DNA from: CAWEQO01 sp963811225
GTDB lineage: Bacteria; Chloroflexota; Anaerolineae; Anaerolineales; Anaerolineaceae
Direction of reading: 5' to 3'
DNA length: 63,789 bases
NCBI GenBank assembly: GCA_963811225.1
Contig: CAWEQO010000016.1
Location: 1 to 63,789, forward strand
Part shown: one piece after another, positions 23,986-32,870 of the stretch
How the letters are laid out: every line of letters begins with the position of its first letter
How positions within the stretch are numbered: position 1 is the first letter of the stretch
Translations under genes and position numbers: made by a program
Notes under the pieces: model-generated
What the model was told of the DNA's origin: nothing
Database searches by the model: none
The model's input: only the letters and a program-made list of their open reading frames with translations

Positions 23986-24975
23986 TTAGGCCCTCACCCG
24001 GTTTTCGTCGACCAGGTGGCAGGCCACATTGCAGCCGCCCGGGTAGGTTTCCAGCTGCGGTACTTCCTGCTCGCAGCGGCTGCCCATGAAGTACGGGCAG
24101 CGGGGATGGAAAGAACAGCCCTTGGGAAGGTTCAACAAGCTGGGAACGTCCATGGAGCGCAATTCGATGCGGCGCTTGTTGCGGGTCACTTCCGGATCGG
24201 CCTCGGGGATGGAAGAGATCAGCACTTGCGTGTAGGGATGCAGCGGATCGGCGACCAGTTTGCGGGAAGGGGAGATCTCGACGATGCGGCCAAGGTACAT
24301 GACGCCAATGCGACCTTCCCAGGCGAAGTACTTGGCCAGCGCCAGGTCGTGGGTGATGAGCAAGAATGCCATGCCCAATTCGTCACGCAGGCGGGTCATC
24401 ATGCGCAAAATACTGATGCGGATCGACACGTCGACCATCGAAACGGCCTCGTCTGCGACGATCAAGGACGGCATGACCGAGATGGCCCGGGCAACCGAGA
24501 TACGCTGGCGCTGCCCGCCGCTCAGCTGGTGCGGGTACTTGTACAGTAGATCGTCGGGTGGGGTCAGATCAACCATTTCGAGCAGCTCGCACACCCGTTT
24601 GATGGTCGCTTTTTCCGAGGACGTTGGTTTGTGGCGGTTGAGCGGGGCGGCGATGATGTCGAACACCGTTTGGGTGGGGTTCAGCGAGGCATAGGGGTCC
24701 TGATGGACCATCTGCACGGAGAGGCGGAACTCCTTCTTCTCGGCAGGAGTCATGTCATGGATGGCCTTGCCCTTGAAGGTGAATTCGCCGCTGCTGGGGG
24801 ATAGTAAACCGGAGATGATCTTGCCGGTGGTGGTTTTTCCGCAGCCGGATTCGCCAACCATGCAGAAAATCTCACCGGGCTGAATGGCTAACGAGACGCT
24901 GTCGACGGCTTTGATCACGCGGCGCTTGACATGGAAGGTTCGGGAAACGTTTTTTAGTTCGATCAATGCGGTCAT
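23986..24975 (-). CDS. Oligopeptide/dipeptide ABC transporter ATPase (DppF/OppF-like)
   Basis: A 329-residue ATPase. Walker A GESGCGKTTTGK, Q-loop VQMVHQDPYASLNP, signature LSGGQRQRISVARAI and Walker B LIVADEAVSMVDVS are all present. The C-terminal oligopeptide-transporter extension has the Cys pattern of the oligo_HPY domain (GCSFHPRCPYF-GSRCEQE), which in this family binds a 4Fe-4S cluster. Its ATG overlaps the stop of the partner ATPase (ATGA). It works with the second ATPase and two permeases to drive uptake of the ligand captured by the lipoprotein. Confidence 0.93.
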   Translation of the reverse strand: MTALIELKNVSRTFHVKRRVIKAVDSVSLAIQPGEIFCMVGESGCGKTTTGKIISGLLSPSSGEFTFKGKAIHDMTPAEKKEFRLSVQMVHQDPYASLNPTQTVFDIIAAPLNRHKPTSSEKATIKRVCELLEMVDLTPPDDLLYKYPHQLSGGQRQRISVARAISVMPSLIVADEAVSMVDVSIRISILRMMTRLRDELGMAFLLITHDLALAKYFAWEGRIGVMYLGRIVEISPSRKLVADPLHPYTQVLISSIPEADPEVTRNKRRIELRSMDVPSLLNLPKGCSFHPRCPYFMGSRCEQEVPQLETYPGGCNVACHLVDENRVRA

Positions 24976-26030
24976 GATGCCTCGAATGCTCGTTTGGCTT
25001 GTTGGGCGGCTTTCCAATTCCAGCAGGCCACCAGGTGATCCGGCCGGATCAGATCCAGAGAGGGCTCCTCATCGCGGCAGCGCTTATCTGCCAAGGGGCA
25101 GCGCGGGTGGAACTTGCAGCCGGTCGGCATGTTGATCAGGTCGGGCGGCGAGCCGGGAATGGAGGTCAGCTCGCTGCGGTCGCTGGCCAGGGTGGGCACG
25201 GCGTGGATCAAGCCGATGGTATAGGGGTGGTGTGGGTCGATGAAGGTGGTGTAGACGCTGCACTCCTCGACCACTCGTCCGGCGTAAACCGTTACGACCC
25301 GGTCGGCCAGTTCGGCGGCCAGGGACAGGTCGTGGGAGATAAAGATCATTGAGAAGTCGAGCTTCGTGCGCAGATCGTTGAGCACGGTCATAATGTTGCG
25401 CTGGGTGAGGATATCGAGGGCGGTGGTGGGCTCATCGAAGATCAGCAGGCCGGGCTCGAGCAGCAGCGACAGGGCGATGATCACGCGCTGGCGCATGCCG
25501 CCGGACAGCTCGTGGGGGTAGGAATTCCAGACCCGTTCGGGTTCCAACCGCACCATGCGCAGGTATTCGAAGGACCGTTCGTTGAATTCCCTTCCAGTTT
25601 TGACGCCGTGCGCCCGGGCGGTGTCCTCGAAATGCTGCGAGACGCGCAGCACCGGGTTCATGGCGTTCAGCGCAGACTGGAAGACCATGGCGCAGTCTTT
25701 CCAACGGAAGCGGCGCATGTCCGCATTGTCCAAACGCATCACATCGATCGAATCGACGATCTCGCCGCTCGAATTGACCCGGTTGTAGGTGATATTTCCC
25801 TGGCGCATCACGGCGGTGTCGGCCAGCAGGCGGATGAGGCCCAGGCCGAGGGTGGTCTTGCCGGAGCCGCTCTCGCCGATGATTGCCACGACCTCGCCGC
25901 GGCGGACCTCGAAGGAGATGCCGCGGACTGCCTGCAGCCTGCCGTGCTGGACCTTGTATTCGATGCACAGGTCCTGGACGGACAGGACAACCGGGGCCGT
26001 CGATCTCTGAGGGGATTGAGGAATGGTCAT
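24972..26030 (-). CDS. Oligopeptide/dipeptide ABC transporter ATPase (DppD/OppD-like)
   Basis: A 352-residue ATPase with Walker A GESGSGKTTLGLG, Q-loop AMVFQSALNAMNPVLRV, signature LSGGMRQRVIIALSL, Walker B LLIFDEPTTALD and the switch His in FISHDLSL. The oligo_HPY C-terminal domain (GCKFHPRCPLADKRC) has the four-Cys pattern. It is the DppD-type partner of the next ATPase. The ATG at 26030 lies four bases after the permease stop. Confidence 0.93.
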   Translation of the reverse strand: MTIPQSPQRSTAPVVLSVQDLCIEYKVQHGRLQAVRGISFEVRRGEVVAIIGESGSGKTTLGLGLIRLLADTAVMRQGNITYNRVNSSGEIVDSIDVMRLDNADMRRFRWKDCAMVFQSALNAMNPVLRVSQHFEDTARAHGVKTGREFNERSFEYLRMVRLEPERVWNSYPHELSGGMRQRVIIALSLLLEPGLLIFDEPTTALDILTQRNIMTVLNDLRTKLDFSMIFISHDLSLAAELADRVVTVYAGRVVEECSVYTTFIDPHHPYTIGLIHAVPTLASDRSELTSIPGSPPDLINMPTGCKFHPRCPLADKRCRDEEPSLDLIRPDHLVACWNWKAAQQAKRAFEAS

Positions 26031-26033
26031 TGC

Positions 26034-26921
26034 CTACACCTCCGTCCGCAAGCGGGGATTGAAAACGTCGTCCAACGAGCGGGCGATCAGGACCAGCGAA
26101 AGTTCGAAGATGATGATTGCCAGCACCGGAGCCAGAACGTTCCAGGCGGCATTGGGGTTGTAGATGGCGCCCTTGTTGTAGGCCATACTGAGCATGACGC
26201 CCCAGTTTTCGCCGGAGAGAGGCACAAGGCCCAGGAACACCAGACCTGTCTGCTGGTAGATGGCCGAGGTCATCGAGAAGACCAGGGCAATGGCGATGAA
26301 GGACATCATGTTCGGCAGCAGCTCACGGAAGAGAATATGCCAGGTACCCAGGTTGAGATTGACCGCTGCCTCGACGAAATCGCGTTTCTTGAGGGATAAC
26401 ACTTGCGAACGGATCTGGCGGGCCAGCCCGGCCCAGGAGAGAATGCCGATGATGATGGCCAATGGGACGATGGAATTCAGCCGGATGAGGGTAGCCAGGA
26501 CAGCCAGGAGCGGGAACTGCGGGATGGTCAGCCAGATATTGACGACCTCCATCATGAAGCTGTCGAAGCTGCCGCCGATGAAGGCGCTGGAAGCGCCGAC
26601 GAGGGTTGCGATGAAGGTGGTGACCACACCGGCCAGCAAGGCCACCAGCAGGATGTCTTTACCGCCGTAGATCAGCAGCACCAGATTGTCTTTGCCCTGA
26701 TAGTCGGTGCCGAGAACGTGATTCATGGAGGGGCCTTGGTAGATCTCTTTCACATTGACGTGATTGGGAGGATCGACGACCAGCGGGCCGATAAAAGAGA
26801 ATACGATCATAAGCATCAGGAAGATGAAACCAATACGTCCTGAAGGGTTGCGCCACAGGATTTTGAACGATTTCCAAAGCTCGCGACCCGTGACACGGAA
26901 GAACTCGAAGAATTTGTCCAT
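26034..26921 (-). CDS. Oligopeptide/dipeptide ABC transporter permease (DppC/OppC-like)
   Basis: A 295-residue permease with the DppC N-terminal pattern (FKILWRNPSGRIGFIFLML), six predicted helices and the EAA loop EAAVNLNLGTWHILFRELLP that contacts the ATPases. I start it at 26921 (MDKFFEFF), where it overlaps only slightly with the leader of the preceding permease; the frame is open further upstream inside that gene. Typical for a type I importer in this family. Confidence 0.92.
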   Translation of the reverse strand: MDKFFEFFRVTGRELWKSFKILWRNPSGRIGFIFLMLMIVFSFIGPLVVDPPNHVNVKEIYQGPSMNHVLGTDYQGKDNLVLLIYGGKDILLVALLAGVVTTFIATLVGASSAFIGGSFDSFMMEVVNIWLTIPQFPLLAVLATLIRLNSIVPLAIIIGILSWAGLARQIRSQVLSLKKRDFVEAAVNLNLGTWHILFRELLPNMMSFIAIALVFSMTSAIYQQTGLVFLGLVPLSGENWGVMLSMAYNKGAIYNPNAAWNVLAPVLAIIIFELSLVLIARSLDDVFNPRLRTEV

Positions 26922-26922
26922 C

Positions 26923-28002
26923 TTAGTTTTCTCCGTCGGTCGTGCGAATACGAGGGTCGAGGAGGCCATACAGGATATCGGAGACGAAATTCGCTCCGAT
27001 GATGGCAATGGTGGTGGTCAGGAAGACGCCCTGCATGATCGGGTAGTCGCGGGCGCCAATCGCCTGCCAGAGCAGCAAGCCGATGCCCTGATAGGTGAAG
27101 ATTTGCTCAATGATGACCGATCCGCCCATCACGAAGCCGACGGAGATGGCCAGGCGGGTGACCAGCGGCAGGCTGGCGTTTTGGCCGACGTAGGCAGTGA
27201 TGATGCGTGAGTCGGGCAGGCCGCGGGCCTTGGCGGTGGTGACATAGTCTTCACCGAGGGTGGCGACGGTGCTGGCTTTCATGGTCAGCAGCCACGAGCC
27301 GGCGGTTGAGAGGATGTACACCACCGCCGGGATGAACAGGTGTTTCAGGGCGTCGAACAGGAAGGTGAGCGAGAACTCCGGGTGTATCCCGGGTGAGAGC
27401 GAGCCGCGCAGCAGCTTCAACGGGTAGATCTTCCAGACCACTCCAAGCAGCAGGAAGAGGATGATGGCCGTCAAGTAGTTGGGCGTGGCATCCAGGATGG
27501 CGGCCAGGTTCGACAGCAGGTAGTCGATCCACGTGTTGCGCTTGTAGGCGATGACCGTGCCGAGCGTGATGCCGATGGCGAAGCTGATGACCAGGGAAAT
27601 CCCAACCGAGAAGATGGTCCAGGGCAGGCGCTCGGCGATCATCTGGGTGACTTCTACACCCTGCGAGCGGTAAGAGTTGCCCATGTCGCCGTGGGCCAGG
27701 TTGATCATGTAGTGATAATACTGAGATAAGACCGGCTCGCTGAAATCGATCCGCATGATCGAAGAAGCCATGGAGACGGCTGCATCCTCCGAAAGGCCGC
27801 GCTGGACCATCAACTCTTGCACCATGAGATCGTAAGGATTTCCGGGCATCAAGCGAATGACGAAGAAGATGATCGTGGTGACCAGCCACAGGGTGAAGAC
27901 GGCTTTCGCAATGCGCTTGACCCAAAAGTTGCTGGTGACCCTACGCACGACTTTCATTGGGACAGTACGCTGTTTTGGCCTGGCTTCCGCTAAACTTACC
28001 AT
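26923..28002 (-). CDS. Oligopeptide/dipeptide ABC transporter permease (DppB/OppB-like)
   Basis: A 359-residue permease. It has the DppB hallmarks: an N-terminal helix before FVIRLMPGNPYDLM, and the coupling loop TTAKARGLPDSRIITAYVGQ. About six helices are predicted. An N-terminal extension of about 25 charged residues precedes the first helix. AGGAG lies seven T residues before the ATG at 28002. It is the first transporter gene after the GntR regulator, 44 bases away. Confidence 0.92.
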   Translation of the reverse strand: MVSLAEARPKQRTVPMKVVRRVTSNFWVKRIAKAVFTLWLVTTIIFFVIRLMPGNPYDLMVQELMVQRGLSEDAAVSMASSIMRIDFSEPVLSQYYHYMINLAHGDMGNSYRSQGVEVTQMIAERLPWTIFSVGISLVISFAIGITLGTVIAYKRNTWIDYLLSNLAAILDATPNYLTAIILFLLLGVVWKIYPLKLLRGSLSPGIHPEFSLTFLFDALKHLFIPAVVYILSTAGSWLLTMKASTVATLGEDYVTTAKARGLPDSRIITAYVGQNASLPLVTRLAISVGFVMGGSVIIEQIFTYQGIGLLLWQAIGARDYPIMQGVFLTTTIAIIGANFVSDILYGLLDPRIRTTDGEN

Positions 28003-28046
28003 AAAAAAACTCCTGTCGAAGGATATGAAAAGACAGCGGTTGGCGA

Positions 28047-28859
28047 TTAGCTCTTGTTGTTCTTGATCAAGGCGCTGTTCGCATCCGGGGTGACAACAAT
28101 CTGGCGCATGGGCGGGCTGTTGACGTTCAGTTCTGTCTTGAAGCGTACGAAACCCGGCTTTTGAACGCCCACCACCAGCTCGATCGGCTCATCGTTGGCC
28201 GAGTAGGTGATCCGCTCGGAGACGAGCACGGATTGGCCGAACTCGATCTCGAGCAGTTTCGAAGCGACCAGATCGGCCTCGTTGGCTTCGAGGAATTGAA
28301 TAGCACGCAACGGTTTGATGTAGTAATGTTCCTGTAGGATTTTATAAAGGGAAGTTTCGCTGTCGATTAGCCGGTCGAGCCCGGGGAACCTGGTGCAGAC
28401 CAGGTGCGCCCGCTCCAACGCCAGGGGATATTCATTGGCGTAGCGGATGCGGGTGATTTGATAGACAAGGGTGCCGGCGGGGACTTCCAGCCAGTGGGCC
28501 AGGTAGGCGGTGAGGGGGACGGTGTCGCAAGAGACAACTTTGGAGGAGGGGATGAGCCCTTGCATGCGGATCTCATCCGTCCAGCCCAGCAGCTGCTGGA
28601 GGCTGTGTTCGATGCGCGGGCTTTCGGCAACGTAGGTGCCTTTGCCCGGCACGGTGAAGAGCCAGCCTTCGTTGATCAGCGATTGGAGCGCTTGACGAAC
28701 TGTGACGCGGCTGACGCCGGTCATTTCACTCAGTTTATTCAGCGAGGGAATTTTCTGACGCGGCTGCAGGTCACGATCGCGTATCGCCTTGAGGATGATG
28801 CTGCGGATCTGTAGGTATAGGCGCTCAGAACCGGCTTTATCGAAGCTTGAAAAATCCAT
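28047..28859 (-). CDS. GntR/HutC-family transcriptional regulator with UTRA domain
   Basis: A 270-residue regulator. The winged helix-turn-helix (LQPRQKIPSLNKLSEMTGVS, then RVTVRQALQSLINEGWL) is followed by a UTRA ligand-binding domain (about 95-240; YQITRIRYANEYPLALERAHL and ERITYSANDEPIELV). HutC-group regulators of this kind often bind amino-sugar phosphates, as NagR/DasR do. It heads the ABC operon and is divergent from the NamZ-NagZ-AmiE-AnmK/MurQ operon, so a MurNAc or GlcNAc derivative is the likely effector. Three matching operators lie in the intergenic region, one of them across its own -10. Confidence 0.92.
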   Translation of the reverse strand: MDFSSFDKAGSERLYLQIRSIILKAIRDRDLQPRQKIPSLNKLSEMTGVSRVTVRQALQSLINEGWLFTVPGKGTYVAESPRIEHSLQQLLGWTDEIRMQGLIPSSKVVSCDTVPLTAYLAHWLEVPAGTLVYQITRIRYANEYPLALERAHLVCTRFPGLDRLIDSETSLYKILQEHYYIKPLRAIQFLEANEADLVASKLLEIEFGQSVLVSERITYSANDEPIELVVGVQKPGFVRFKTELNVNSPPMRQIVVTPDANSALIKNNKS

Positions 28860-28962
28860 GGTGATCCTACCTTGGGATTGCAAGATCCTGATATGAAAGG
28901 GCAGGAAGTGAACCGGTATTCAGTTGTTACAAATTGATAAATTGGACCTGCGCTGGTTATAC

Positions 28963-29022
28963 CGTGCTATCCCGGTATAGACTGTGCTAGTAAAGATTAG
29001 CACACTATTAAAATGATGTCAA
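28963..29022 (-). promoter_or_regulatory. GntR-operon promoter with two tandem operators
   Basis: On the minus strand TTGACA (29017-29022), a 17-base spacer and TGC-TAATCT (-10 at 28994-28999). Operator 2 (28983-29004) reads TGTGCTA-N8-TAGCACA, a perfect 7-base inverted repeat that covers the -10. Operator 1 (28963-28984) reads CGTGCTA-N8-TAGACTG. Their centres are 20 bases apart, about two helical turns. The arrangement suggests autorepression by the GntR protein. Confidence 0.7.
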
Positions 29023-29046
29023 GATGATAGAGAAACTGGTAAGAAC

Positions 29047-29090
29047 CATGCTAGACCAGTATAGCACGGTTAACCAAACCCTGGTATACT
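29047..29090 (+). promoter_or_regulatory. Promoter of the muropeptide-catabolism operon with third operator
   Basis: Operator 3 (29047-29068) reads CATGCTA-N8-TAGCACG and has the same arms and spacing as operators 1 and 2. It covers the -35 position of an extended -10 promoter, TGG-TATACT (29082-29090), about 55 bases upstream of the namZ start. No good -35 is visible, so operator occupancy could block or assist polymerase. Confidence 0.65.
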
Positions 29091-29143
29091 GCAATTATCA
29101 TATTGTTTTAACCAATCCGCACATCCTAAACAGTAAAAATGAC

Positions 29144-30304
29144 ATGATCAGAACCGGACTTGCTACACTCATCGAAGATCACCAGGCTCTGCTTGGAAAC
29201 CGGCGCATCGGACTGATAACACAGTCGGCGGCGGTACTGCCCAATTTAACCGACAGCGTCGACGCACTGCGCTCTGCAGGCGTCAACCTGACGGCCCTGT
29301 TCGGGCCGGAACATGGGCTGCGCGGCGCGGCGCCGGACGGCGCCAGCGTGGGGCATGCTCGCGACCCGATCAGCGGACTGCCGGTCTACAGCCTGTATGG
29401 GCCGGACAAAATGCCTACCGCAGAGATGCTGGAGGGGCTGGACGTGCTGGTGTTCGATATGCAGGATGTGGGGGTGCGTTTCTATACCTACCTGAGCACC
29501 CTGCACTATGTCCTCAATGGAGCGGCCCAGGCAGGCAAGAGCGTGCTGGCGCTGGACCGACCCAACCCGATTACCGGCGTGCGCCTGGAGGGTCCGCTGG
29601 TGGAGCCGGGCTTCGAATCGTTCATCGGCATTCTGGCCGGGCTGCCCATCCGCCATGCCATGACGTTTGGCGAGATGGCGATGTACATGGCCGGGCGGGA
29701 GGGGCTGGATGTGGACTTCCGCGTCGTCCAAATGCAGGGCTGGCGGCGCGAGATGTGGTTCAACCAGACCGGGCTACCCTGGGTGACCACTTCACCGGCC
29801 ATGCCGCATTTGAGCACCACGGTCGTGTATCCGGGCATGTGCTTCCTGGAAGGCACCAGCCTGTCCGAGGGGCGTGGCACCAGCCTGCCGTTCGAGGTGG
29901 CCGGGGCGCCCTGGATGGATGGGTATGCCTGGGCGGCTGCGCTCAACGGCCTGGATCTGCCGGGTGTGCGCTTCCGCCCGCTGTTCTTCCAGCCTTATGC
30001 CAGCAAGTATGCCAACGAGATCTGCAGCGGCGTGCAGCTGTTTGTGACCGACCGAAATGTTTTCGAGCCGGTGCGCACGGCGCTGCACATGATCGTCGAG
30101 GCGCACAAGCAGGCGCCCCAGTTGTTCGCCTTCCGGCCCTCACACCGCACCGATACGGTGGCACACTTCGACCTGGAACTGGGCGCCGACAAGGTGCGTA
30201 AGGCAATCCTGGCGGACGCCAGCGTGGACGAGATCATGCAAGACTGGCCGCGCCAGCAAGCCGAATTTTGGGAGAGCGTGCGCCCGTATTTGTTGTATGA
30301 ATAA
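29144..30304 (+). CDS. namZ: Exo-beta-N-acetylmuramidase NamZ (DUF1343, GH171)
   Basis: A 386-residue DUF1343 protein. In Bacillus subtilis the homologue NamZ (YbbC) is an exo-acting muramidase that removes terminal MurNAc from peptidoglycan fragments. Family motifs are clear: GLITQSAAV, LFGPEHGLRGAAPDG, LPVYSLYG, LVFDMQDVGVRFYTY and FLEGTSLSEGRGTSLPFE. No signal peptide is seen, so it probably acts in the cytoplasm on imported muropeptides. I start it at 29144 (MIRTGLATL), after the promoter at 29082-29090; there is no strong Shine-Dalgarno. It is the first gene of an operon running to at least 37062, and its stop overlaps the leader of nagZ. Confidence 0.88.
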   Translation: MIRTGLATLIEDHQALLGNRRIGLITQSAAVLPNLTDSVDALRSAGVNLTALFGPEHGLRGAAPDGASVGHARDPISGLPVYSLYGPDKMPTAEMLEGLDVLVFDMQDVGVRFYTYLSTLHYVLNGAAQAGKSVLALDRPNPITGVRLEGPLVEPGFESFIGILAGLPIRHAMTFGEMAMYMAGREGLDVDFRVVQMQGWRREMWFNQTGLPWVTTSPAMPHLSTTVVYPGMCFLEGTSLSEGRGTSLPFEVAGAPWMDGYAWAAALNGLDLPGVRFRPLFFQPYASKYANEICSGVQLFVTDRNVFEPVRTALHMIVEAHKQAPQLFAFRPSHRTDTVAHFDLELGADKVRKAILADASVDEIMQDWPRQQAEFWESVRPYLLYE

Positions 30305-30320
30305 GCAGGAGCTGCACAGT

Positions 30321-31895
30321 ATGACCCCTGGAACAATCTCCGAGATTCTTAAAACCATGACGTTGGAAGAAAAGGTCGGGCAGCTGTTCGTGATCGGTTT
30401 CGACGGCCCGACGTTCGACCCCGGACTGCGCCAGATGATCGTGGAATATGGCGTAGGCGGGGTTATCTTTTTTGCCCGCAACGTCGAGAACCCAAAGCAG
30501 GTGGCAGAGCTGACGAACGCATTGCAGGCGGCCGCCAGGGAAGGCGGGCACCCCGGGCTGCTGGTGGCGGTCGATCAAGAAGGCGGGCGGGTGGCGCGCC
30601 TGACCGAGGAGACCGGCTTCACGGAATTCCCGGGCGGCATGGCCATGGGCGCCACCGGCGATCCGCAAACTGCCTATCGGGTTGGAGCCGCGATGGCAGC
30701 AGAGATGCGCGCGGTAGGCTTCAACGTCGATTTCGCCCCCGACCTGGATGTCAACAACAATCCCGATAACCCGGTGATCGGCCTGCGCTCGTTCGGCTCT
30801 GATCCAGAGAAAGTGGCCGCATTTGGAGCGGCTTTCATTCTTGGATTGCAGGAAAACGGCGTGATGGCGTTTGGCAAGCACTTCCCAGGTCACGGCGACA
30901 CCAGCGTGGATTCGCACGTGGGCCTGCCGGTGGTGCCGCACGGACGCGAGCGCCTGGAGGCGGTGGAGTTTGTGCCGTTCCGGGCGGCGGTGCAGGCGGG
31001 TGCGGCAGGCATCATGTCGGCCCACGTAACCTTCCCGGAGATCGACCCGGATGGGCTGCCGGGGACACTCTCATCGAAGGTAATGACCGGGCTGGTACGC
31101 GAGGAACTCGGATTTCAGGGCCTGCTGGCGACCAACTCGCTGGAGATGGGCGCGCTGGGCGCCAGCGGTTATCCGGCAGAGCAGGCGGCGCTGCAAGCCT
31201 TCCAGGCCGGGGCCGATCTCCTGCTGTTCAACCGGGATCACGACTTGCACAAGCAGGCTTTTCGGCGGACGCTGGAAGCGGTGCGCAGCGGCGAGATATC
31301 CATCGAGCGGCTGGACGAATCGGTCGGGCGGATTTTGTCGGCCAAGGCGCGCCACGAGCTTTTAACGCCGCCGCAAGTCGACGCGCAAAACCTACGGCAG
31401 GTCCGCAAAGCGGAAGTCGTCCAGATGGCGGATGAGGCGGCCCGGGCAGGGCTGACACTGGTGCGCTGTGCTGAGGGCAAGCTGCCGCTCAAGGAAGGCG
31501 AGCCGCTGCTGGTGGTGGAAATCCCGGCAGCCCGAGGGCTGGGCAAGCGCTTGCAGGCGCAGACGCTGACGGTCTCGGACCGGCCCACGGAGAACGAGGT
31601 CAAGACAGCGGCGGCATTGGCCGGCGGCAAGACGGTTTTGGTCACCACCAGCGACGCCAAGAATAATCCGGCGCAAGCTGCGCTGGTCAGGGCCCTGTTG
31701 GAGACGGGCGCCGCACTGATTGTGGCCGCGCTGCGCAACCCCTACGATCTGATGGCCTTCCCGCAAGTGCAAACATACATTGCAACCTATGGATCGAACC
31801 CGCCCGCGCTGCGGGCGCTGGCGGACCTGCTGATGGGACGCTGCCGGCCCGCTGGGAAACTGCCGGTGGAATTGCCAGGGCTGCCTGAAGGATAA
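30321..31895 (+). CDS. nagZ: Beta-N-acetylglucosaminidase NagZ-like, GH3, with Asn at the nucleophile position
   Basis: A 524-residue GH3 protein of the long NagZ type, which removes GlcNAc from GlcNAc-MurNAc fragments. The N-terminal barrel has LLVAVDQEGGRVARL and the catalytic loop KHFPGHGDTSVDSH (near residue 186), whose His-Asp dyad is the NagZ acid/base. The nucleophile Asp is normally in a motif like TDSLEMGA; here codon 31134-31136 is AAC, giving TNSLEMGA (Asn272). That should block normal catalysis unless it is a sequence error. The C-terminal domain (about 350-524) is a GH3-C fold. The ATG at 30321 has AGGAG nine bases upstream; the frame also opens at 30297 without one. Confidence 0.88.
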   Translation: MTPGTISEILKTMTLEEKVGQLFVIGFDGPTFDPGLRQMIVEYGVGGVIFFARNVENPKQVAELTNALQAAAREGGHPGLLVAVDQEGGRVARLTEETGFTEFPGGMAMGATGDPQTAYRVGAAMAAEMRAVGFNVDFAPDLDVNNNPDNPVIGLRSFGSDPEKVAAFGAAFILGLQENGVMAFGKHFPGHGDTSVDSHVGLPVVPHGRERLEAVEFVPFRAAVQAGAAGIMSAHVTFPEIDPDGLPGTLSSKVMTGLVREELGFQGLLATNSLEMGALGASGYPAEQAALQAFQAGADLLLFNRDHDLHKQAFRRTLEAVRSGEISIERLDESVGRILSAKARHELLTPPQVDAQNLRQVRKAEVVQMADEAARAGLTLVRCAEGKLPLKEGEPLLVVEIPAARGLGKRLQAQTLTVSDRPTENEVKTAAALAGGKTVLVTTSDAKNNPAQAALVRALLETGAALIVAALRNPYDLMAFPQVQTYIATYGSNPPALRALADLLMGRCRPAGKLPVELPGLPEG

Positions 31896-31930
31896 GAGAA
31901 TCCAAGACCTGTTTTAAGGAAAGGAAGACG

Positions 31931-32869
31931 ATGTTCCTGATCCCATTCGATGTCGAGACAAGTGAGCACTGTGAGGCGGCGGCGCACGTCTGGAACTCCG
32001 GCGCTCCGTCGGATTTATCGATCGCCCCAGATTTCGTGGCATTCAACTGCGAGCATCAGACAGGCCTTCGCCAGGTCGGCTGGCTGGCAGTCCAAGACGA
32101 GAGCGTCTTCGGTTTCGTGCACGCCACGGCCCAGGAGGGGCAGAGCCTGGGCTTTATCGATTTGCTGGCGGTCGAGCCGGAAGCGCGCCGCCAGGGCGTG
32201 GGCCAGGCGATGCTGAAGCAAGCCGAGGGCTGGCTCAAGAGCCAGGGGGCCAAGCGAGTGCGCCTGGGCGGAGCGCTTCGGCCGTTCCTGGCGGGACTGC
32301 CGGAGAGACTGGGCAGCGAAGGCTTCTTCGAGAAGCAGGGCTACCGGCTGCGCGATCCGGGTCCCAAAGTATGGGACGTGGCGCGCGACCTGGCGGGCTA
32401 CCAAACCCCGCACAGCACCGCCACGGTGGAGGCGGATATCCGCCCGGTGACCACCGAGGAGATTGCTGGGCTGCTGGCCTTCCTGGAGCGAGCCTTCCCC
32501 GGTCGCTGGCATGCGGAGGTGGCGGCGTTCCTGGAGAATGGAGGCCGCTCGACGGATATCCTGGCGGTGCACGACGAGAACGGCATCGATGGCTTCCTGT
32601 GGATGACCTTCGCCAATTCCAAGCGGCCGTTGAACCGCTACTACCCCGGCAGGCTGCCCGAGCCGTGGGGGCAGTTCGGGCCGCTGGGGGTGGGGCAGGG
32701 CTGCCGCGGCCGCGGCTACGGCGGCGCGATCATCGATGCCGCAGCGCGGCGTTTGCAGCATGCAGGCGTGCGCGGCTGCGTCATCGACTGGACCGAGCTG
32801 CTCGGCCTGTACGCCAAGTTCGGCTTCGAGCCGTACCGTGAATACACGGTTTACCTGAAGGACTTATAG
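31931..32869 (+). CDS. Tandem GNAT acetyltransferase in the muropeptide operon
   Basis: A 312-residue protein with two GNAT domains. The first has LLAVEPEARRQGVGQAML (acetyl-CoA loop) near residues 80-97, the second PLGVGQGCRGRGYGGAII near 255-272. The ends of both domains carry the usual aromatic-rich strand (FFEKQGYRLRDPG; LYAKFGFEPYREYTVY). Two-domain GNATs of this kind are found beside peptidoglycan-recycling genes in some genomes, as far as I recall, but the substrate is not known; acetylation of a free amino sugar or of a peptide fragment is a reasonable guess from context. GAAAGGAAG precedes the ATG. Confidence 0.82.
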   Translation: MFLIPFDVETSEHCEAAAHVWNSGAPSDLSIAPDFVAFNCEHQTGLRQVGWLAVQDESVFGFVHATAQEGQSLGFIDLLAVEPEARRQGVGQAMLKQAEGWLKSQGAKRVRLGGALRPFLAGLPERLGSEGFFEKQGYRLRDPGPKVWDVARDLAGYQTPHSTATVEADIRPVTTEEIAGLLAFLERAFPGRWHAEVAAFLENGGRSTDILAVHDENGIDGFLWMTFANSKRPLNRYYPGRLPEPWGQFGPLGVGQGCRGRGYGGAIIDAAARRLQHAGVRGCVIDWTELLGLYAKFGFEPYREYTVYLKDL

Positions 32870-32870
32870 G

